DNA from: Akkermansia muciniphila
Lineage (GTDB): Bacteria > Verrucomicrobiota > Verrucomicrobiia > Verrucomicrobiales > V1-33
Direction: 5' to 3'
Assembly (NCBI GenBank): GCA_945861415.1
Contig: CAMAUV010000002.1
Location: 62,001-126,000, forward strand
Length of the DNA: 64,000 nucleotides
Shown: piece by piece, positions 36,417-47,072 of the stretch
Position numbering within the stretch: position 1 is the stretch's first letter
Layout of the letters: each line of letters begins with the position of its first letter
Program-made: the position numbers and the translations under genes
Notes under the pieces: model-generated
What the model was told of the DNA's origin: nothing
Database searches by the model: none
Seen by the model: the letters and a program-made list of their open reading frames with translations, nothing else

Positions 36417-36476
36417 CGTGGGCGTCTTGCCCACAATCCAATTCCTATAAGCTATGCGGGCAAGATGCCCCGGCTA
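36415..36476. repeat. Inverted repeat element with paired GGGC hairpins
   Basis: Left arm TGGGCGTCTTGCCCA (36419-36433) and right arm GGGCAAGATGCCC (36458-36470) each form a small hairpin, and they are near-reverse complements of each other. Such GGGCATCTTGCCC units are, as I recall, common as dispersed intergenic repeats in this phylum. The element overlaps the first codons of the longest DUF58 ORF, which argues for the later start at 36480. Confidence 0.55.
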
Positions 36477-36479
36477 CAA

Positions 36480-37418
<939 letters not shown>

Positions 37419-37533
37419 AATTCTCGCTGCCGTAGTCTGTTCAGTGTCCGTATGAGCCCCCGGCCGCGTATGGCTTACCACTTGCCCAATCCTCCGTCCC
37501 GGCCACAATAGGTAAAGATTTACCAACCGACCG

Positions 37534-38406
37534 ATGTCGTTTTTTAAGAAACTTTCACTCAAAGGCTTTGGCGAGAAGAAGAAGGACATGCCCGAGGGCC
37601 AGTGGCAGAAATGCCCGGCCTGCGAGACCATGCTCCATGAGATCGATCTCTCCGAAAACCTCCGTGTGTGTCCGAAATGCGGTCACCACTACCCTCTCGA
37701 CTCCGAGGAGCGCATCAACTCCCTTATTGATGAGGGCACGTGGCAGCCGATGGACAGCCATCTGCGCACAGCGAACCCGCTGGGCTTTAAGGCCTACAAA
37801 GAAAAGGTGGAGGCCAGCGCGAAAAAGACGGGCCTAAACGAAGCGGTGACCACAGGTCGGGGCTCCATGGAGGGGTATCCGGTGTCGCTCGGGGTCATGG
37901 ACTTCCGTTTTCAGGGGGCCAGCATGGGCAGCGTGGTCGGGGAGAAACTAACACGTGCCATTGAGGCGGCCACGGCAGAGCGCCGGGCCTGCATCATCGT
38001 CAGCGCCAGCGGTGGCGCCCGGATGCACGAGGGCATTCTCAGCCTTATGCAGATGGCCAAGACCAGCGGTGCGCTGGCCATGCACCACGAGGCTGGCCTG
38101 CCTTTTATTTCCGTGCTCACACACCCTACCTTCGGAGGCACCACCGCCAGTTTCGCCACGCTGGGCGATATCATTCTTGCCGAACCAAAGTGTATCATCG
38201 GCTTTGCCGGTCCGGTGGTCATTCGTGAAACCACACACCAGAAGCTGCCGCCGGGATTCCAGACCGCGGAGTTCATGATGTCCCACGGTCTGGTGGACCG
38301 CATCGTGAAGCGCCATGACCTGCGCGGCGAGATTGTGCAGTTTCTGCGCTACTTCATGCCCGCGCCTACCGTCATCGAGGGACGCGCGGCGACAGTCATT
38401 GCCTAA
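37534..38406 (+). CDS. accD: Acetyl-CoA carboxylase carboxyltransferase subunit beta
   Basis: 290 residues. AccD makes malonyl-CoA with AccA, the committed step of fatty-acid synthesis. The zinc ribbon is KCPAC (27-30) and VCPKC (46-49). The crotonase core has ASGGARMHEGILSLMQMAKT, LTHPTFGGTTASFATLGDI, AEPKCIIGFAGPVVIRETT and the SHGLVDRIVKRHDLR tail. Length is normal. It is followed 11 bp later by folC, an arrangement shared with many bacteria. Confidence 0.97.
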   Translation: MSFFKKLSLKGFGEKKKDMPEGQWQKCPACETMLHEIDLSENLRVCPKCGHHYPLDSEERINSLIDEGTWQPMDSHLRTANPLGFKAYKEKVEASAKKTGLNEAVTTGRGSMEGYPVSLGVMDFRFQGASMGSVVGEKLTRAIEAATAERRACIIVSASGGARMHEGILSLMQMAKTSGALAMHHEAGLPFISVLTHPTFGGTTASFATLGDIILAEPKCIIGFAGPVVIRETTHQKLPPGFQTAEFMMSHGLVDRIVKRHDLRGEIVQFLRYFMPAPTVIEGRAATVIA

Positions 38407-38417
38407 TTTTAGGGAAG

Positions 38418-39614
38418 ATGCCGCCGCTGCTTACTGCTTTAGAGTGGCTTTACAGCGTGCAGCTTTTTGGGATCAAGCCGGGGCTGGACAACACACGCCG
38501 CCTGCTGAGGGAGCTAGCCCTGCCCGGCAGCAGTCAGCGCTTCATCCATGTGGCGGGCACCAACGGCAAAGGCAGCACCTGCGCCTTTATCGAAAGCATC
38601 CTGCGCACCGCTGGCGAGCGCACCGGGCTCTTCACCTCGCCCCATTTGGTGAGTTTCTGCGAGCGCATGCGCTTCCGCGGGGAAATGCCCGCCATGGAGG
38701 AAGTGGAGCACGCCATTACCGCTCTCCGTCCCATCGTTTCCGGCTGGAATCCGCACCCCACGTTTTTTGAACTGACCCTTGCCCTAGCCCTCGACTGGCT
38801 GGACCGCCGCGGCGCAGAAATCATCGTGCTGGAGACCGGCATGGGCGGCCGGATGGATGCCACGAATGTCATCGCGCCAGCCGCCTGCGTCATCACTCCC
38901 ATCGACATGGATCACCAGCAGTGGCTGGGCAGCACGCTGGCGGAAATCGCCGCAGAAAAGGCTGGCATCATCAAGCCCGGGGTGCCTGTGGTCTGTGCTC
39001 CGCAGCGACCGGAGGCGGAGGCCTTGCTGCGGGAAACTGCTGCCCGGCTCGGCGCACCGATCACTTTTATCGATGCCCCATGGCTGGGCCCGCTGCCCCT
39101 GCCCGGCAGGCACCAGCAATGGAATGCCGCCCTCGCCGCCGCTGCAGTGGACGCGGCGGGATTTCGCGTGCCGGAGGCGTTCATTCGCAAGGGTCTGGCG
39201 GACACCTGTTGGCCGGCGAGGTTTCAGCGGGTGCAGGGTGGGCGTTTTATCATCGACGGTGCGCACAATCCCCACGGTAGCGCGAGCCTTATCGCGGCAT
39301 GGCGGCACGAATATGGAGCGGAGAAAGCGCACATCGTTTTCGGAGCGGTGGCTGCCAAGGAGTTCGCTGCCTCTCTTCTACTGCTTGGGCAAATCGCCGT
39401 TTCCTTCTCATTCGTCACCGTGAACAGTCCGCGCGCCGTCCCCGCTGCCGAACTCGCCAGCCATGCGCCCGCCGGCATTCCTGTCCGGTGCTTTGACTCC
39501 CTCCCTTCCGCGCTGGAGGGCCCGGCCCGCATGCTCATCTGCGGTTCCTTGTATCTCTGCGGTGAAGCCCTCGCCCTGCTCTGCGGCGGGGCTTTCGAAC
39601 CCAGCGCACAGTAG
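38418..39614 (+). CDS. folC: Bifunctional folylpolyglutamate/dihydrofolate synthase FolC
   Basis: 398 residues, a Mur-ligase-like ATPase that adds glutamate to folates. Signatures: IHVAGTNGKGSTCAF P-loop, GLFTSPHLVSFCERM, ETGMGGRMDATNVI, ITPIDMDHQQWLGSTLAEIAAEKAGIIK, and IDGAHNPHGSASL. It is shorter than the 420-430 typical of Gram-negative FolC, mainly in the C-terminal domain. Second gene of an accD-folC unit. Confidence 0.95.
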   Translation: MPPLLTALEWLYSVQLFGIKPGLDNTRRLLRELALPGSSQRFIHVAGTNGKGSTCAFIESILRTAGERTGLFTSPHLVSFCERMRFRGEMPAMEEVEHAITALRPIVSGWNPHPTFFELTLALALDWLDRRGAEIIVLETGMGGRMDATNVIAPAACVITPIDMDHQQWLGSTLAEIAAEKAGIIKPGVPVVCAPQRPEAEALLRETAARLGAPITFIDAPWLGPLPLPGRHQQWNAALAAAAVDAAGFRVPEAFIRKGLADTCWPARFQRVQGGRFIIDGAHNPHGSASLIAAWRHEYGAEKAHIVFGAVAAKEFAASLLLLGQIAVSFSFVTVNSPRAVPAAELASHAPAGIPVRCFDSLPSALEGPARMLICGSLYLCGEALALLCGGAFEPSAQ

Positions 39615-39687
39615 CCTTCTCCGAGTGTTGCCATCCTTCCGGCTTTGAAGCAATACCTCGACGACCGCGGTCTAATGGTCCGGGAGA

Positions 39688-39950
39688 TCAGTTCGCCCAG
39701 CGTCCCGCGCAGGTCGCCACCACCGAACTTTTCCGCTTCAAAAATGCCAAAACCATCCTCGAAGAGGGCGATTTTGACTGGGTGGCGAACATCCAGCTGG
39801 CCCGGCCCTGAAACCAGACGATCTTGTCTGTATCCATGACCGTCCCGTCGCGATCAAGCGAGGCGATGACGTCGCCATTTTCACCATCCAATCCATCCCG
39901 GAGCCAGAAGGGGATGACATCGTCAAGCAAGGCGGTTCGATAAGTGGCGG
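39688..39950 (-). pseudogene. N-terminal remnant of an N-acylglucosamine 2-epimerase family gene
   Basis: On the minus strand 39945-39783 reads ATYRTALLDDVIPFWLRDGLDG, SLDRDGTVMDTDKIVWFQGRASWMFAT. This is the typical N-terminus of AGE-family epimerases (LLDDVxPFWxRHGLD ... DTDKSVWFQGR). There is a TAG in frame just upstream and no start codon. After WMFAT the frame is no longer AGE-like and stops at 39688. So only about 55 codons of a 400-codon gene survive. The opposite strand also has an open frame here ending at 39811 (KTILEEGDFDWVANIQLARP) which I cannot assign. Confidence 0.65.
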
Positions 39951-39963
39951 CAAGGACCTGCCG

Positions 39964-40989
39964 CTATGGCGCAGACGGAGCCGGCGTGGCGGGAGCAGGT
40001 GTTGCTTCCCCGGCTGGGAGAGCGGAAGGAGTGGCTTTTTTCTGGAGTAGTCCCTTCAACTCGACAATCCACTCTCCCGCGCGGCGGTGGGCCATGTTGG
40101 CTTTGATTATGGATAGCAAGTTAGGGGCGGCGGATTCCTCCTGACCAAGTTGAAACAGGTCGCGCGTCTGCCCCCATTTGAGTTCCGGAAGCTTTTCAGT
40201 CATGAATTTCTCCTTCGCTTCGGGAAACTTTTTAGCCTCGGCGAGTGCGGTCTGTTGCGCGATCCGCCGGGTCCACGCGTTCATGAGGCTCGCAGGTTGT
40301 TTTGAGGAGCGCAGGAATGGCAGGATCATGCGGTCATAAATGGCATCAATGTCCCCCGGCGAGCCGGCGCCGTCCTGCTTTGCTCCGCCAGTATCCAGCT
40401 TGAAGCGGCGGGCGAAGACAGAACCCATCACATTCTCGCCGGCGGGACCGCCGAGGTTGCCTTCATTTTTCTTTGCCTGCTCCACCATGGTATCGAGAAA
40501 GGCGGCGGCGGCGGAGATAGCTTCGCTTTTGGCGGCATCCGTTTTGGCATGCGTCTCCATGAGGACGATGGCGAGCCACTGCACCTGCAGGCGGAGTCCT
40601 TCGTCGCGTTCCCGGTTGGAGTCCTTGGTCTGGCGCCGCTTCCATTCACTGAATTCCGCGGCACCGCGCCCCCGCTGGTCGTATTCGACGTCCTTGATGC
40701 AGTCGAGCCAGAGAGCGAAGGCTTTGTCCCCGCTGGTTCCCGCCTCGCGGAGTTCGCGGATGACACTGGAGAGGTAGCCAAACATTTTCTCATCCCTAGT
40801 TTTGGAAATTTCGTTTACCTGGGTGAGGAGTTTCGCGAGGTCCTCCTCCTTGAGCGGCTTGGGGGGAGGGGCAGGTTGGGCTGTCGGCGCCACGGCGGGA
40901 CGCGGGGGCAACTGGGCCATGGCGGAATGGCTGACGGCGCTGAGAACGGCACAGAGTGCCAAGAGGTGACGGCAGGAAAGCGGGCGCAT
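39964..40989 (-). CDS. Secreted protein of unknown function, helical
   Basis: 341 residues: signal peptide (LLALCAVLSAVSHSAMA), a Pro/Ala-rich linker (PPRPAVAPTAQPAPPPKP), a mostly alpha-helical body (about 50-310), and another Ala/Pro-rich C-terminus. No known motif or catalytic pattern recognised. The alternating charged helices suggest a protein-interaction or structural role. Divergent from the GT39-like gene at 41193. Confidence 0.72.
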   Translation of the reverse strand: MRPLSCRHLLALCAVLSAVSHSAMAQLPPRPAVAPTAQPAPPPKPLKEEDLAKLLTQVNEISKTRDEKMFGYLSSVIRELREAGTSGDKAFALWLDCIKDVEYDQRGRGAAEFSEWKRRQTKDSNRERDEGLRLQVQWLAIVLMETHAKTDAAKSEAISAAAAFLDTMVEQAKKNEGNLGGPAGENVMGSVFARRFKLDTGGAKQDGAGSPGDIDAIYDRMILPFLRSSKQPASLMNAWTRRIAQQTALAEAKKFPEAKEKFMTEKLPELKWGQTRDLFQLGQEESAAPNLLSIIKANMAHRRAGEWIVELKGLLQKKATPSALPAGEATPAPATPAPSAP

Positions 40990-41192
40990 GAGTTTAGGAT
41001 TTTGTGAAGTTAGACTATCCTCGAATCACTACAGTTCCGGCACAAGGGCAGCCATGAAATCATCCGCGGAAAGCGTTGCGCCCCGCAAGGGACGGTGCTA
41101 ATCCGCGCCCGGGTCCGGATGAATGTTAAGATTCTCTTGAACTCTTTCGTGCCTTCGTCGTCTAAATCCATTCATTTTACTCATCCTTCTTC

Positions 41193-43058
41193 ATGTCCAA
41201 CGCACCGGAACCCACCGTAACCGCCAAGGAACTTGACGCTGGCATGATGATCCGCCGCGCGCTCTTCCTGCTGCTGCTGATCGGCGTGACCTACTTCTAT
41301 CTCGGCATCGATTTCCGGGGGCTTTCTTCGGCGAAGGGCATGGAGCAGGCGCAAATCGCCCGGCAGATCGCCCGGGGTTCCTCGTTCACGACCAAGGTCA
41401 TCAAACCGCTCTGTTTCTCTCAGGTGCGCACTAAAATGGAGAAGGATGACGGGCCCGGGGGGGGGCCGTCTTTTGCCGGCGGAATGCCTGATACCTATCA
41501 CTCCCCGCTCAATCCCATCCTCAACTCGCTCGTGCTGCGAATGGCTAAGGATACTTGGACAATGTCTCCCGAACAGCGCCTCTACACACCGGATGTCTTC
41601 ATCGCGGGTGTTAGCATGATCCTGCTGCTAGCCTCCATCGGGATCAACTACCTCCTCATTTCCCGGATATTCGACGCGCGGATTGGAGGGGTCACCGCAC
41701 TTCTGATGCTTTTGTGCGAAAGCCTCTGGCGTTACTCCCAGTCCGGGTTGCCGCAGATTCTGATGCTGTTCCTGTTCTCCTTCGCGATCTATTTCCTCTA
41801 TAAGGCGGTGGAGGGCACCCAAAATGGAAAGCCTGTGTATCTCTGGGTGGCGCTTACCGGGGGCTTCATGGGCCTGCTGGCACTGGCACACTGGATGGCC
41901 ATCTGGCCTTTCCTCGGCCTTATTCTCTTCGCTGGATTCTATTTCAATCCCCGCGGTGTCCAGTTGCTAACGCTTGTTGGCGTCTTCCTCCTGATCACCA
42001 TCTGGTGGCCGATCTTTCACAACATGAAGTACTCAGGCAACCCCCTGGGATCCGGCCTCTACCTGTTTTATGCGGGCAACGCCAACGCTGGAGATGAGGC
42101 CGGTCTGATGCGCGACCTTGAGCAGACTTCCGGCTCTCTGGACCTTAACGGGCTGCCGTCTAAGATCATGCTCAACGGCATCAATCAGATTGGGGACATT
42201 TATAACTACTTCGGCGCCGTTGTGGTGGCCCCGCTGTTCTTCCTCGCGCTGCTGCATCCCTTCCGGAGGCGGGAAATCGCAGACTTTCGCTGGTGTATTT
42301 TAGGCATGTGGCTCTTCGGGACCGTCGGCATGACGATCTACGGAATTGAGCCGCACACGAAGGAACAGGAAACGGATTCTAACAACCTGCACATCATGTT
42401 TATGCCGGTGATGACGGGCTACGGACTGGCTTTCCTCGCAGTGCTGTGGAACCGGCTGAATCTGCCGCTGCACATGCCCATAGTACGTAACGGTCATTTC
42501 ATTCTTGCCGTGTTAGTGAGCGCCCTGCCTACCCTGCTGAAGGCGCCCAATCGGGTGGCTACGGCGGTTTCTGGACATGAATTGCGGAGCACACTATATC
42601 CCTATTACGTTCCCAAGGCCATCGCCGAATACGGGCGCATGGTGGATGAGAAGGAAGCTATCATCACGGATATTCCATGGGCGGTGGCATGGTATGCCGA
42701 CCGGGCCTCCATCTGGCTCCCGCGCAATAAACAGCAGTGGGAAGACCTCAATACCTATGGCAAGATCCGGGGACAACCCATTACGGGGATTCTTTTGAGC
42801 CATTACATCCTGGCGACCCCTCCTACCGAGCTGCTTTTTCCGCAGCAGGTAAACTTTGAGTGGCGCGACTACATTCTCTTGCGAACCTCCGGCACGCTTG
42901 GCAGCGCCAATGCGCGCGGATTCCGGGAATCGTTGCTTAGCGAAATCACCAGCCAGATGCCCCTCAAGCACCCGGCGGGGGGAATGGGCGTCTATCTTTT
43001 CATGACTGAAAACCCTGTGGTGAAGAAGGAAAACGAAGAAGCAACTGGTGCCAAATAG
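41193..43058 (+). CDS. GT39/ArnT-like membrane glycosyltransferase
   Basis: 621 residues with about 10-12 membrane helices. After the first helix (RRALFLLLLIGVTYFYL) comes the acidic external loop SSAKGMEQAQIARQIARG, in the place where GT39 enzymes hold their catalytic Asp/Glu. This fits polyprenyl-phosphate-dependent sugar transfer outside the membrane. The C-terminal third (DEKEAIITDIPWAVAWYADR) looks like the soluble domain of these enzymes. Donor and acceptor are unknown. It overlaps glnD by 11 bp, an odd partner. Confidence 0.72.
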   Translation: MSNAPEPTVTAKELDAGMMIRRALFLLLLIGVTYFYLGIDFRGLSSAKGMEQAQIARQIARGSSFTTKVIKPLCFSQVRTKMEKDDGPGGGPSFAGGMPDTYHSPLNPILNSLVLRMAKDTWTMSPEQRLYTPDVFIAGVSMILLLASIGINYLLISRIFDARIGGVTALLMLLCESLWRYSQSGLPQILMLFLFSFAIYFLYKAVEGTQNGKPVYLWVALTGGFMGLLALAHWMAIWPFLGLILFAGFYFNPRGVQLLTLVGVFLLITIWWPIFHNMKYSGNPLGSGLYLFYAGNANAGDEAGLMRDLEQTSGSLDLNGLPSKIMLNGINQIGDIYNYFGAVVVAPLFFLALLHPFRRREIADFRWCILGMWLFGTVGMTIYGIEPHTKEQETDSNNLHIMFMPVMTGYGLAFLAVLWNRLNLPLHMPIVRNGHFILAVLVSALPTLLKAPNRVATAVSGHELRSTLYPYYVPKAIAEYGRMVDEKEAIITDIPWAVAWYADRASIWLPRNKQQWEDLNTYGKIRGQPITGILLSHYILATPPTELLFPQQVNFEWRDYILLRTSGTLGSANARGFRESLLSEITSQMPLKHPAGGMGVYLFMTENPVVKKENEEATGAK

Positions 43059-45852
43059 AGTCAGACTTTCTGCCGTCACCTCTCCGCTGCCCGTGCGTCA
43101 CCTCCAGAAGGTGGAGGCCCATGCAGAGCGTGTTCTTGCTCCCGGGCATGACCAGAGCGCGGAACCTGCGGGCCTGATTAAGCTCTACAAGTCTTTCCTC
43201 AAAAAAGAGGAGCACCGTATCCGTCTCCAGCACAAAGCGGGCATCAGCGGCATCGAGGCCTGTTCCAGCCGGGCAGCCCTGCTGGATGTGGTGCTGTGCA
43301 ATGTCTTTGGTAAAGCCCTCGAGGAATCCCATGCGGACGTGAGGGTCGCGCTGGTGGCGACGGGCGGCTACGGCCGCGGCCTGCTCAACCGGGGCAGCGA
43401 TGTGGACCTTCATTTCATTCATCCGGAGCGCGGCGGAAAAGAACTTTCCGTTGGCACGCGCGAGGTGATCGAGAAGGTGCTCCTTATGCTCTGGGACACG
43501 GGTTTCAAAGTAGGACATGCAGTGCGCTCACTGAAGGAGACCTTTCAGTTTGCCGCCCGGGATCATGAAACTGTGTGCGCTCTCATCGAGAGCCGTTTCA
43601 TCACGGGTAACCGCGCGCTCTATGATGAATTTGAGGACAATTTCACGCGCCAGTGTATTACAGGACGTGAAAAGAAATTTCTGGCTAGGCGTATGGCAGA
43701 TCTAGTGTCGCGCCATAAGCGCTTTGAGGATACAGTGTATCTCCAAGAGCCCAATGTGAAGAGCAGTTGCGGGGGACTCCGCGACTACCACAACATGGTC
43801 TGGTGCAGTTTTGTTAAGCTGGGCATACGGGATCTCGGGGAACTTGTGAAGAAGCGGCAGCTCTCCGTCTTTGGCGGTCAGGAAATTCAAAAGGCCCATG
43901 ACTTTCTGCTCCGGGTGCGCAACGACATGCACTATGCGGAGAAGAAGCCCGCAGATGTGCTCACGCTGCGCCTGCAGGGAGTGGTGGCCACCAATCTTGG
44001 CTACGAAGGCCGCCGGATGGTGCAGCGCACAGAAAACTTCATGCGCGACTACTACCACCACGCGCGCCACCTGTATCAGCACAACCTTTCGCTCATGGAG
44101 CGCTTCGAACTCGAACAGGAAGAGAAAAAGCCAGGTATCTTCAGCTTCCTTGCGCTGAAGAATCGCGCGAAGAGCGAATCATTCGACGGATTTCACAGCC
44201 GGGACGGATTCATCTTCCCGGAAAACGATGAAATTTTCAAAGCCGACAGCGGGCGCCTCATCCGGCTGTTCCGGCATACTCAACTGCGTCAGTTGAAGCT
44301 CAGTCCTCAGGTGCGCAAGCTGGTGAAGGAGAACTATTCGCTCATCAACCACACCTTCCGCTATAAGAAGACCAACCGCGAAACATGGGAGGCCATCCTC
44401 AGCCGCAAAGGGGAAGTGGGCGCGGCCCTGCGCCGGATGCACCGGGTGGGCATTCTCGGGCGCTACATGCCGGAATTCATGCCCCTCACCGACCTCGTGC
44501 AGCATGAGTTCTTTCACCGCTATACTGCCGATGAGCACACGCTCAAGTGTCTCGAAAAACTCGACGAACTCAGCGACACGCGGGAGCCGAAGCTCTCGTT
44601 CCACCAGAAACTGTTTCACGATCTGGAGGACCCTTACATTCTTTATCTCGCGCTGCTACTGCACGACACCGGGCGCGCCGGGGAATCCAAAAACCACGCC
44701 TACGGCAGCACTGTACTCACCGATGCCGTGTGCCGCCGTTTGCAGATCGCGGACAAGCGCCGCCAGAAGCTGCTCTTCCTCGTGGACAATCATCTTTTGC
44801 TCTGGAGCACCGCCACCACGCGGAATCTGGACGACCCGGAAGTCATTGCCGAATTCTGCCGCATAGTGCGCAGCAAGGAATGGCTCGACGCTCTCTATCT
44901 GCACACCTGCGCGGACAGCCGCGCAACCAATGAGGCGGGCTGGACAGACTGGAAGGAGAGTCTCGTGCGCCAGCTCTACTGCGCGGCTATGGCATGGCTG
45001 GATGACAAAGAGAATTTCGCCGCCCGCATGCATGCTCCGCTGGCCGAGATTCGCGAGGGCATTTTGCCGCACGCCGGCGAAAGTAGCACTGAGGAAATTG
45101 ATGCACATCTTGAGTGCATGCCCGCCCGCTATTTTAATTTTCGCGAGCCGGGAGACATCGCACTGCACATTCGCGCCGTGCGTCATTTTTTTCGCCAGTT
45201 GCGTAAAGAAGAGGCGCGGAATGTCCTTCGTCCTCAACTTCGATGGGTGGCCAGACCGGAGCAAGGCTGCAGCGAAGTTACCCTTGTCACGTGGGACCGG
45301 CACATGCTCCTCGCCAAAGCTGCCGGAGCGCTCGCAGCTTGCGGTATCAACATCCTGAGTGCCGACCTATTCCTCCGCACCGACGGCGTGGTGGTGGACA
45401 TTTTCTGGGTCTGCACCACCAGCCTCGCCCCGGTGACCAGCGAAAAAACCATCGGCGAAGTAACCGAGCTGCTCACCCGGGCCTGCACGGGTGAAGACAT
45501 CAACTTCGACGCGCTGATTGGGAAGCGCAAAGCCGACCAACCCGCTCCGCCGGCCGACTGGCTTGATGAGTTTCCCGTCTTTGCTGCTGCTCATAATGAA
45601 CCCGGCCGGGAGCATACGACCGTGGAGGTGCAGGCAGTGGACCGTATCGGTCTCCTCTACGCTCTGTTCAGCGTCATAGGCCGCCTCGGGCTTGAGATTT
45701 CGAATGCCCGGATCAGCACGGAAAAGGGCGCGGCGATCGACTCACTCTGCGTCACTGGTGCTGATGGAAAGCGCGTGACCAATCCCGTTATGCTGGCGGC
45801 CCTGAGAAAAGGTGCCATTCATGCTGCGGGCGCCCGTAGTTCCGGGAAGTGA
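43048..45852 (+). CDS. glnD: [Protein-PII] uridylyltransferase/UR enzyme GlnD
   Basis: 934 residues from GTG 43048, overlapping the previous gene by 11 bp; the first certain domain begins later. GlnD senses glutamine and adds or removes UMP on PII. Nucleotidyltransferase: VATGGYGRGLLNRGSDVDLHF. GlnE/GlnD helical core: SCGGLRDYHNMVW and MHYAEKKPADVLTLRLQ. HD domain for UMP removal: LLLHDTGRAGESKNHAYG with its HD. Two C-terminal ACT domains, about 720-800 and 850-925 (CSEVTLVTWDRHMLLAKAAGAL; VEVQAVDRIGLLYALFSVIGRLGLEI). All domains are present, so it should be bifunctional. Confidence 0.94.
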   Translation: MPNRVRLSAVTSPLPVRHLQKVEAHAERVLAPGHDQSAEPAGLIKLYKSFLKKEEHRIRLQHKAGISGIEACSSRAALLDVVLCNVFGKALEESHADVRVALVATGGYGRGLLNRGSDVDLHFIHPERGGKELSVGTREVIEKVLLMLWDTGFKVGHAVRSLKETFQFAARDHETVCALIESRFITGNRALYDEFEDNFTRQCITGREKKFLARRMADLVSRHKRFEDTVYLQEPNVKSSCGGLRDYHNMVWCSFVKLGIRDLGELVKKRQLSVFGGQEIQKAHDFLLRVRNDMHYAEKKPADVLTLRLQGVVATNLGYEGRRMVQRTENFMRDYYHHARHLYQHNLSLMERFELEQEEKKPGIFSFLALKNRAKSESFDGFHSRDGFIFPENDEIFKADSGRLIRLFRHTQLRQLKLSPQVRKLVKENYSLINHTFRYKKTNRETWEAILSRKGEVGAALRRMHRVGILGRYMPEFMPLTDLVQHEFFHRYTADEHTLKCLEKLDELSDTREPKLSFHQKLFHDLEDPYILYLALLLHDTGRAGESKNHAYGSTVLTDAVCRRLQIADKRRQKLLFLVDNHLLLWSTATTRNLDDPEVIAEFCRIVRSKEWLDALYLHTCADSRATNEAGWTDWKESLVRQLYCAAMAWLDDKENFAARMHAPLAEIREGILPHAGESSTEEIDAHLECMPARYFNFREPGDIALHIRAVRHFFRQLRKEEARNVLRPQLRWVARPEQGCSEVTLVTWDRHMLLAKAAGALAACGINILSADLFLRTDGVVVDIFWVCTTSLAPVTSEKTIGEVTELLTRACTGEDINFDALIGKRKADQPAPPADWLDEFPVFAAAHNEPGREHTTVEVQAVDRIGLLYALFSVIGRLGLEISNARISTEKGAAIDSLCVTGADGKRVTNPVMLAALRKGAIHAAGARSSGK

Positions 45853-45927
45853 GGCCGGGAGACACCGTATTTTTACCGGAACACCAGCTTGCGGTGCCTT
45901 CAAATCTCCCTGATGCGCAAGTTCACT

Positions 45928-46914
45928 ATGAGAATCACGCCTATTTTGCTGACACTCCAGTTCCTCACCGGACTGGTCTTTGCCGATGAGAAAAAAAAGG
46001 CTCCCCAGGATGCCTCCAAGGCGGCGGGTGAGGAAAAATCTGAAACGCCGGCACCCGCTGAAGGTTCATGGGAAGCCGTGGAATCCATGCTCAAGGGGCC
46101 GAAAAAGCAGCCGAAGTCCCGCGCGGAGGCGGAAGACATCTATGCGGAGTATCTGAGTGAATTTGACAAAGCCGCAGCGGCCTTCACCAAAGCCAATCCC
46201 AACGACGCCCGTCGGTGGAAGCTCGCCCTCCACGAAGTGCAGCTCAATAGCGCGCGCAGCGCACTCAAAATAGATCCTAAATCAGAGGAGGATATTAAAA
46301 AGCTGCTTACAGACATTGCGGGCGCAGATGATGCTGACAAGGAAACCAAAGGCCAGGCGAGCTTCATACTCGTCATGGAGTCTAAAGATAATGCGGGGGA
46401 GTTTGCTAGGCTCGCAGAGGCCCACATGAAGGCCCACCCTGACCTTCAGATGAATAAGGCGATTGAGCAGCAAATGAAGACGCTCGAGTCCGAGAAGGCT
46501 CTCAAGGAGAAGCCTATTGAGATGACATTTAAGGCCACCAACGGCACCGAAGTGGACCTCTCCAAAATGCGGGGCAAAGTGGTGCTCATCGACTTTTGGG
46601 CCACATGGTGTGGACCCTGTGTGGCGGAGATTCCCAACGTCTTGAAGACCTACAATGCCCTTCATGACAAAGGCTTCGAAATTATCGGCATCTCTTTCGA
46701 TCAGGACAAAAAAAAGCTCGATACGATGACGAAGCAGAAGGAAATGCCATGGCCGCAGTACTTTGACGGAGAGGGCTGGAAGAACAAGTTTGGCACTCAG
46801 TATGGCATCGACTCCATTCCGCGCATGTGGCTGGTCGATAAGAAGGGCATGGTCGTGGACACCAATGCCCGGCAGGACCTTGAGAAGAAAGTGGAGAAAC
46901 TGCTCGCCGAGTAG
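45928..46914 (+). CDS. Secreted TlpA/ResA-like thioredoxin
   Basis: 328 residues from ATG 45928, chosen because it opens a signal peptide (MRITPILLTLQFLTGLVFA). A charged helical N-terminal domain (about 20-195) precedes a thioredoxin domain: VVLIDFWATWCGPCVAEIPNV with Cys228 and Cys231, GFEIIGISFDQDKKKLDTM, and IDSIPRMWLVDKKG with the cis-proline. It is expected to act on periplasmic thiols, as in cytochrome c maturation. It ends in a good terminator, so it is probably monocistronic. Confidence 0.92.
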   Translation: MRITPILLTLQFLTGLVFADEKKKAPQDASKAAGEEKSETPAPAEGSWEAVESMLKGPKKQPKSRAEAEDIYAEYLSEFDKAAAAFTKANPNDARRWKLALHEVQLNSARSALKIDPKSEEDIKKLLTDIAGADDADKETKGQASFILVMESKDNAGEFARLAEAHMKAHPDLQMNKAIEQQMKTLESEKALKEKPIEMTFKATNGTEVDLSKMRGKVVLIDFWATWCGPCVAEIPNVLKTYNALHDKGFEIIGISFDQDKKKLDTMTKQKEMPWPQYFDGEGWKNKFGTQYGIDSIPRMWLVDKKGMVVDTNARQDLEKKVEKLLAE

Positions 46915-46941
46915 TCCTGCCATCCCGGAAATTCCATTACG

Positions 46942-46978
46942 AAAACCTGCCCCGGTCCGCCTGCGGCAGGTTTTTCTT
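46942..46978 (+). terminator. Rho-independent terminator
   Basis: Stem AAAACCTGCC (46942-46951) pairs with GGCAGGTTTT (46965-46974), then further T residues. It follows the TlpA-like gene by 27 bp. Confidence 0.88.
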
Positions 46979-47072
46979 TAGCGGGCGGCGCTGTGTAATC
47001 CGGATTCGCCTCTTGCGCGGGAGGGCTGTGCCGCCATGCGTTCCCGTCTCTCCTCGACTTCACCCAAAATAC

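Noticed and set aside
43048-43058. Frameshift between the GT39-like gene and glnD
   Set aside because: The 11-bp overlap is between two unrelated complete proteins, so this is gene overlap, not a broken gene.
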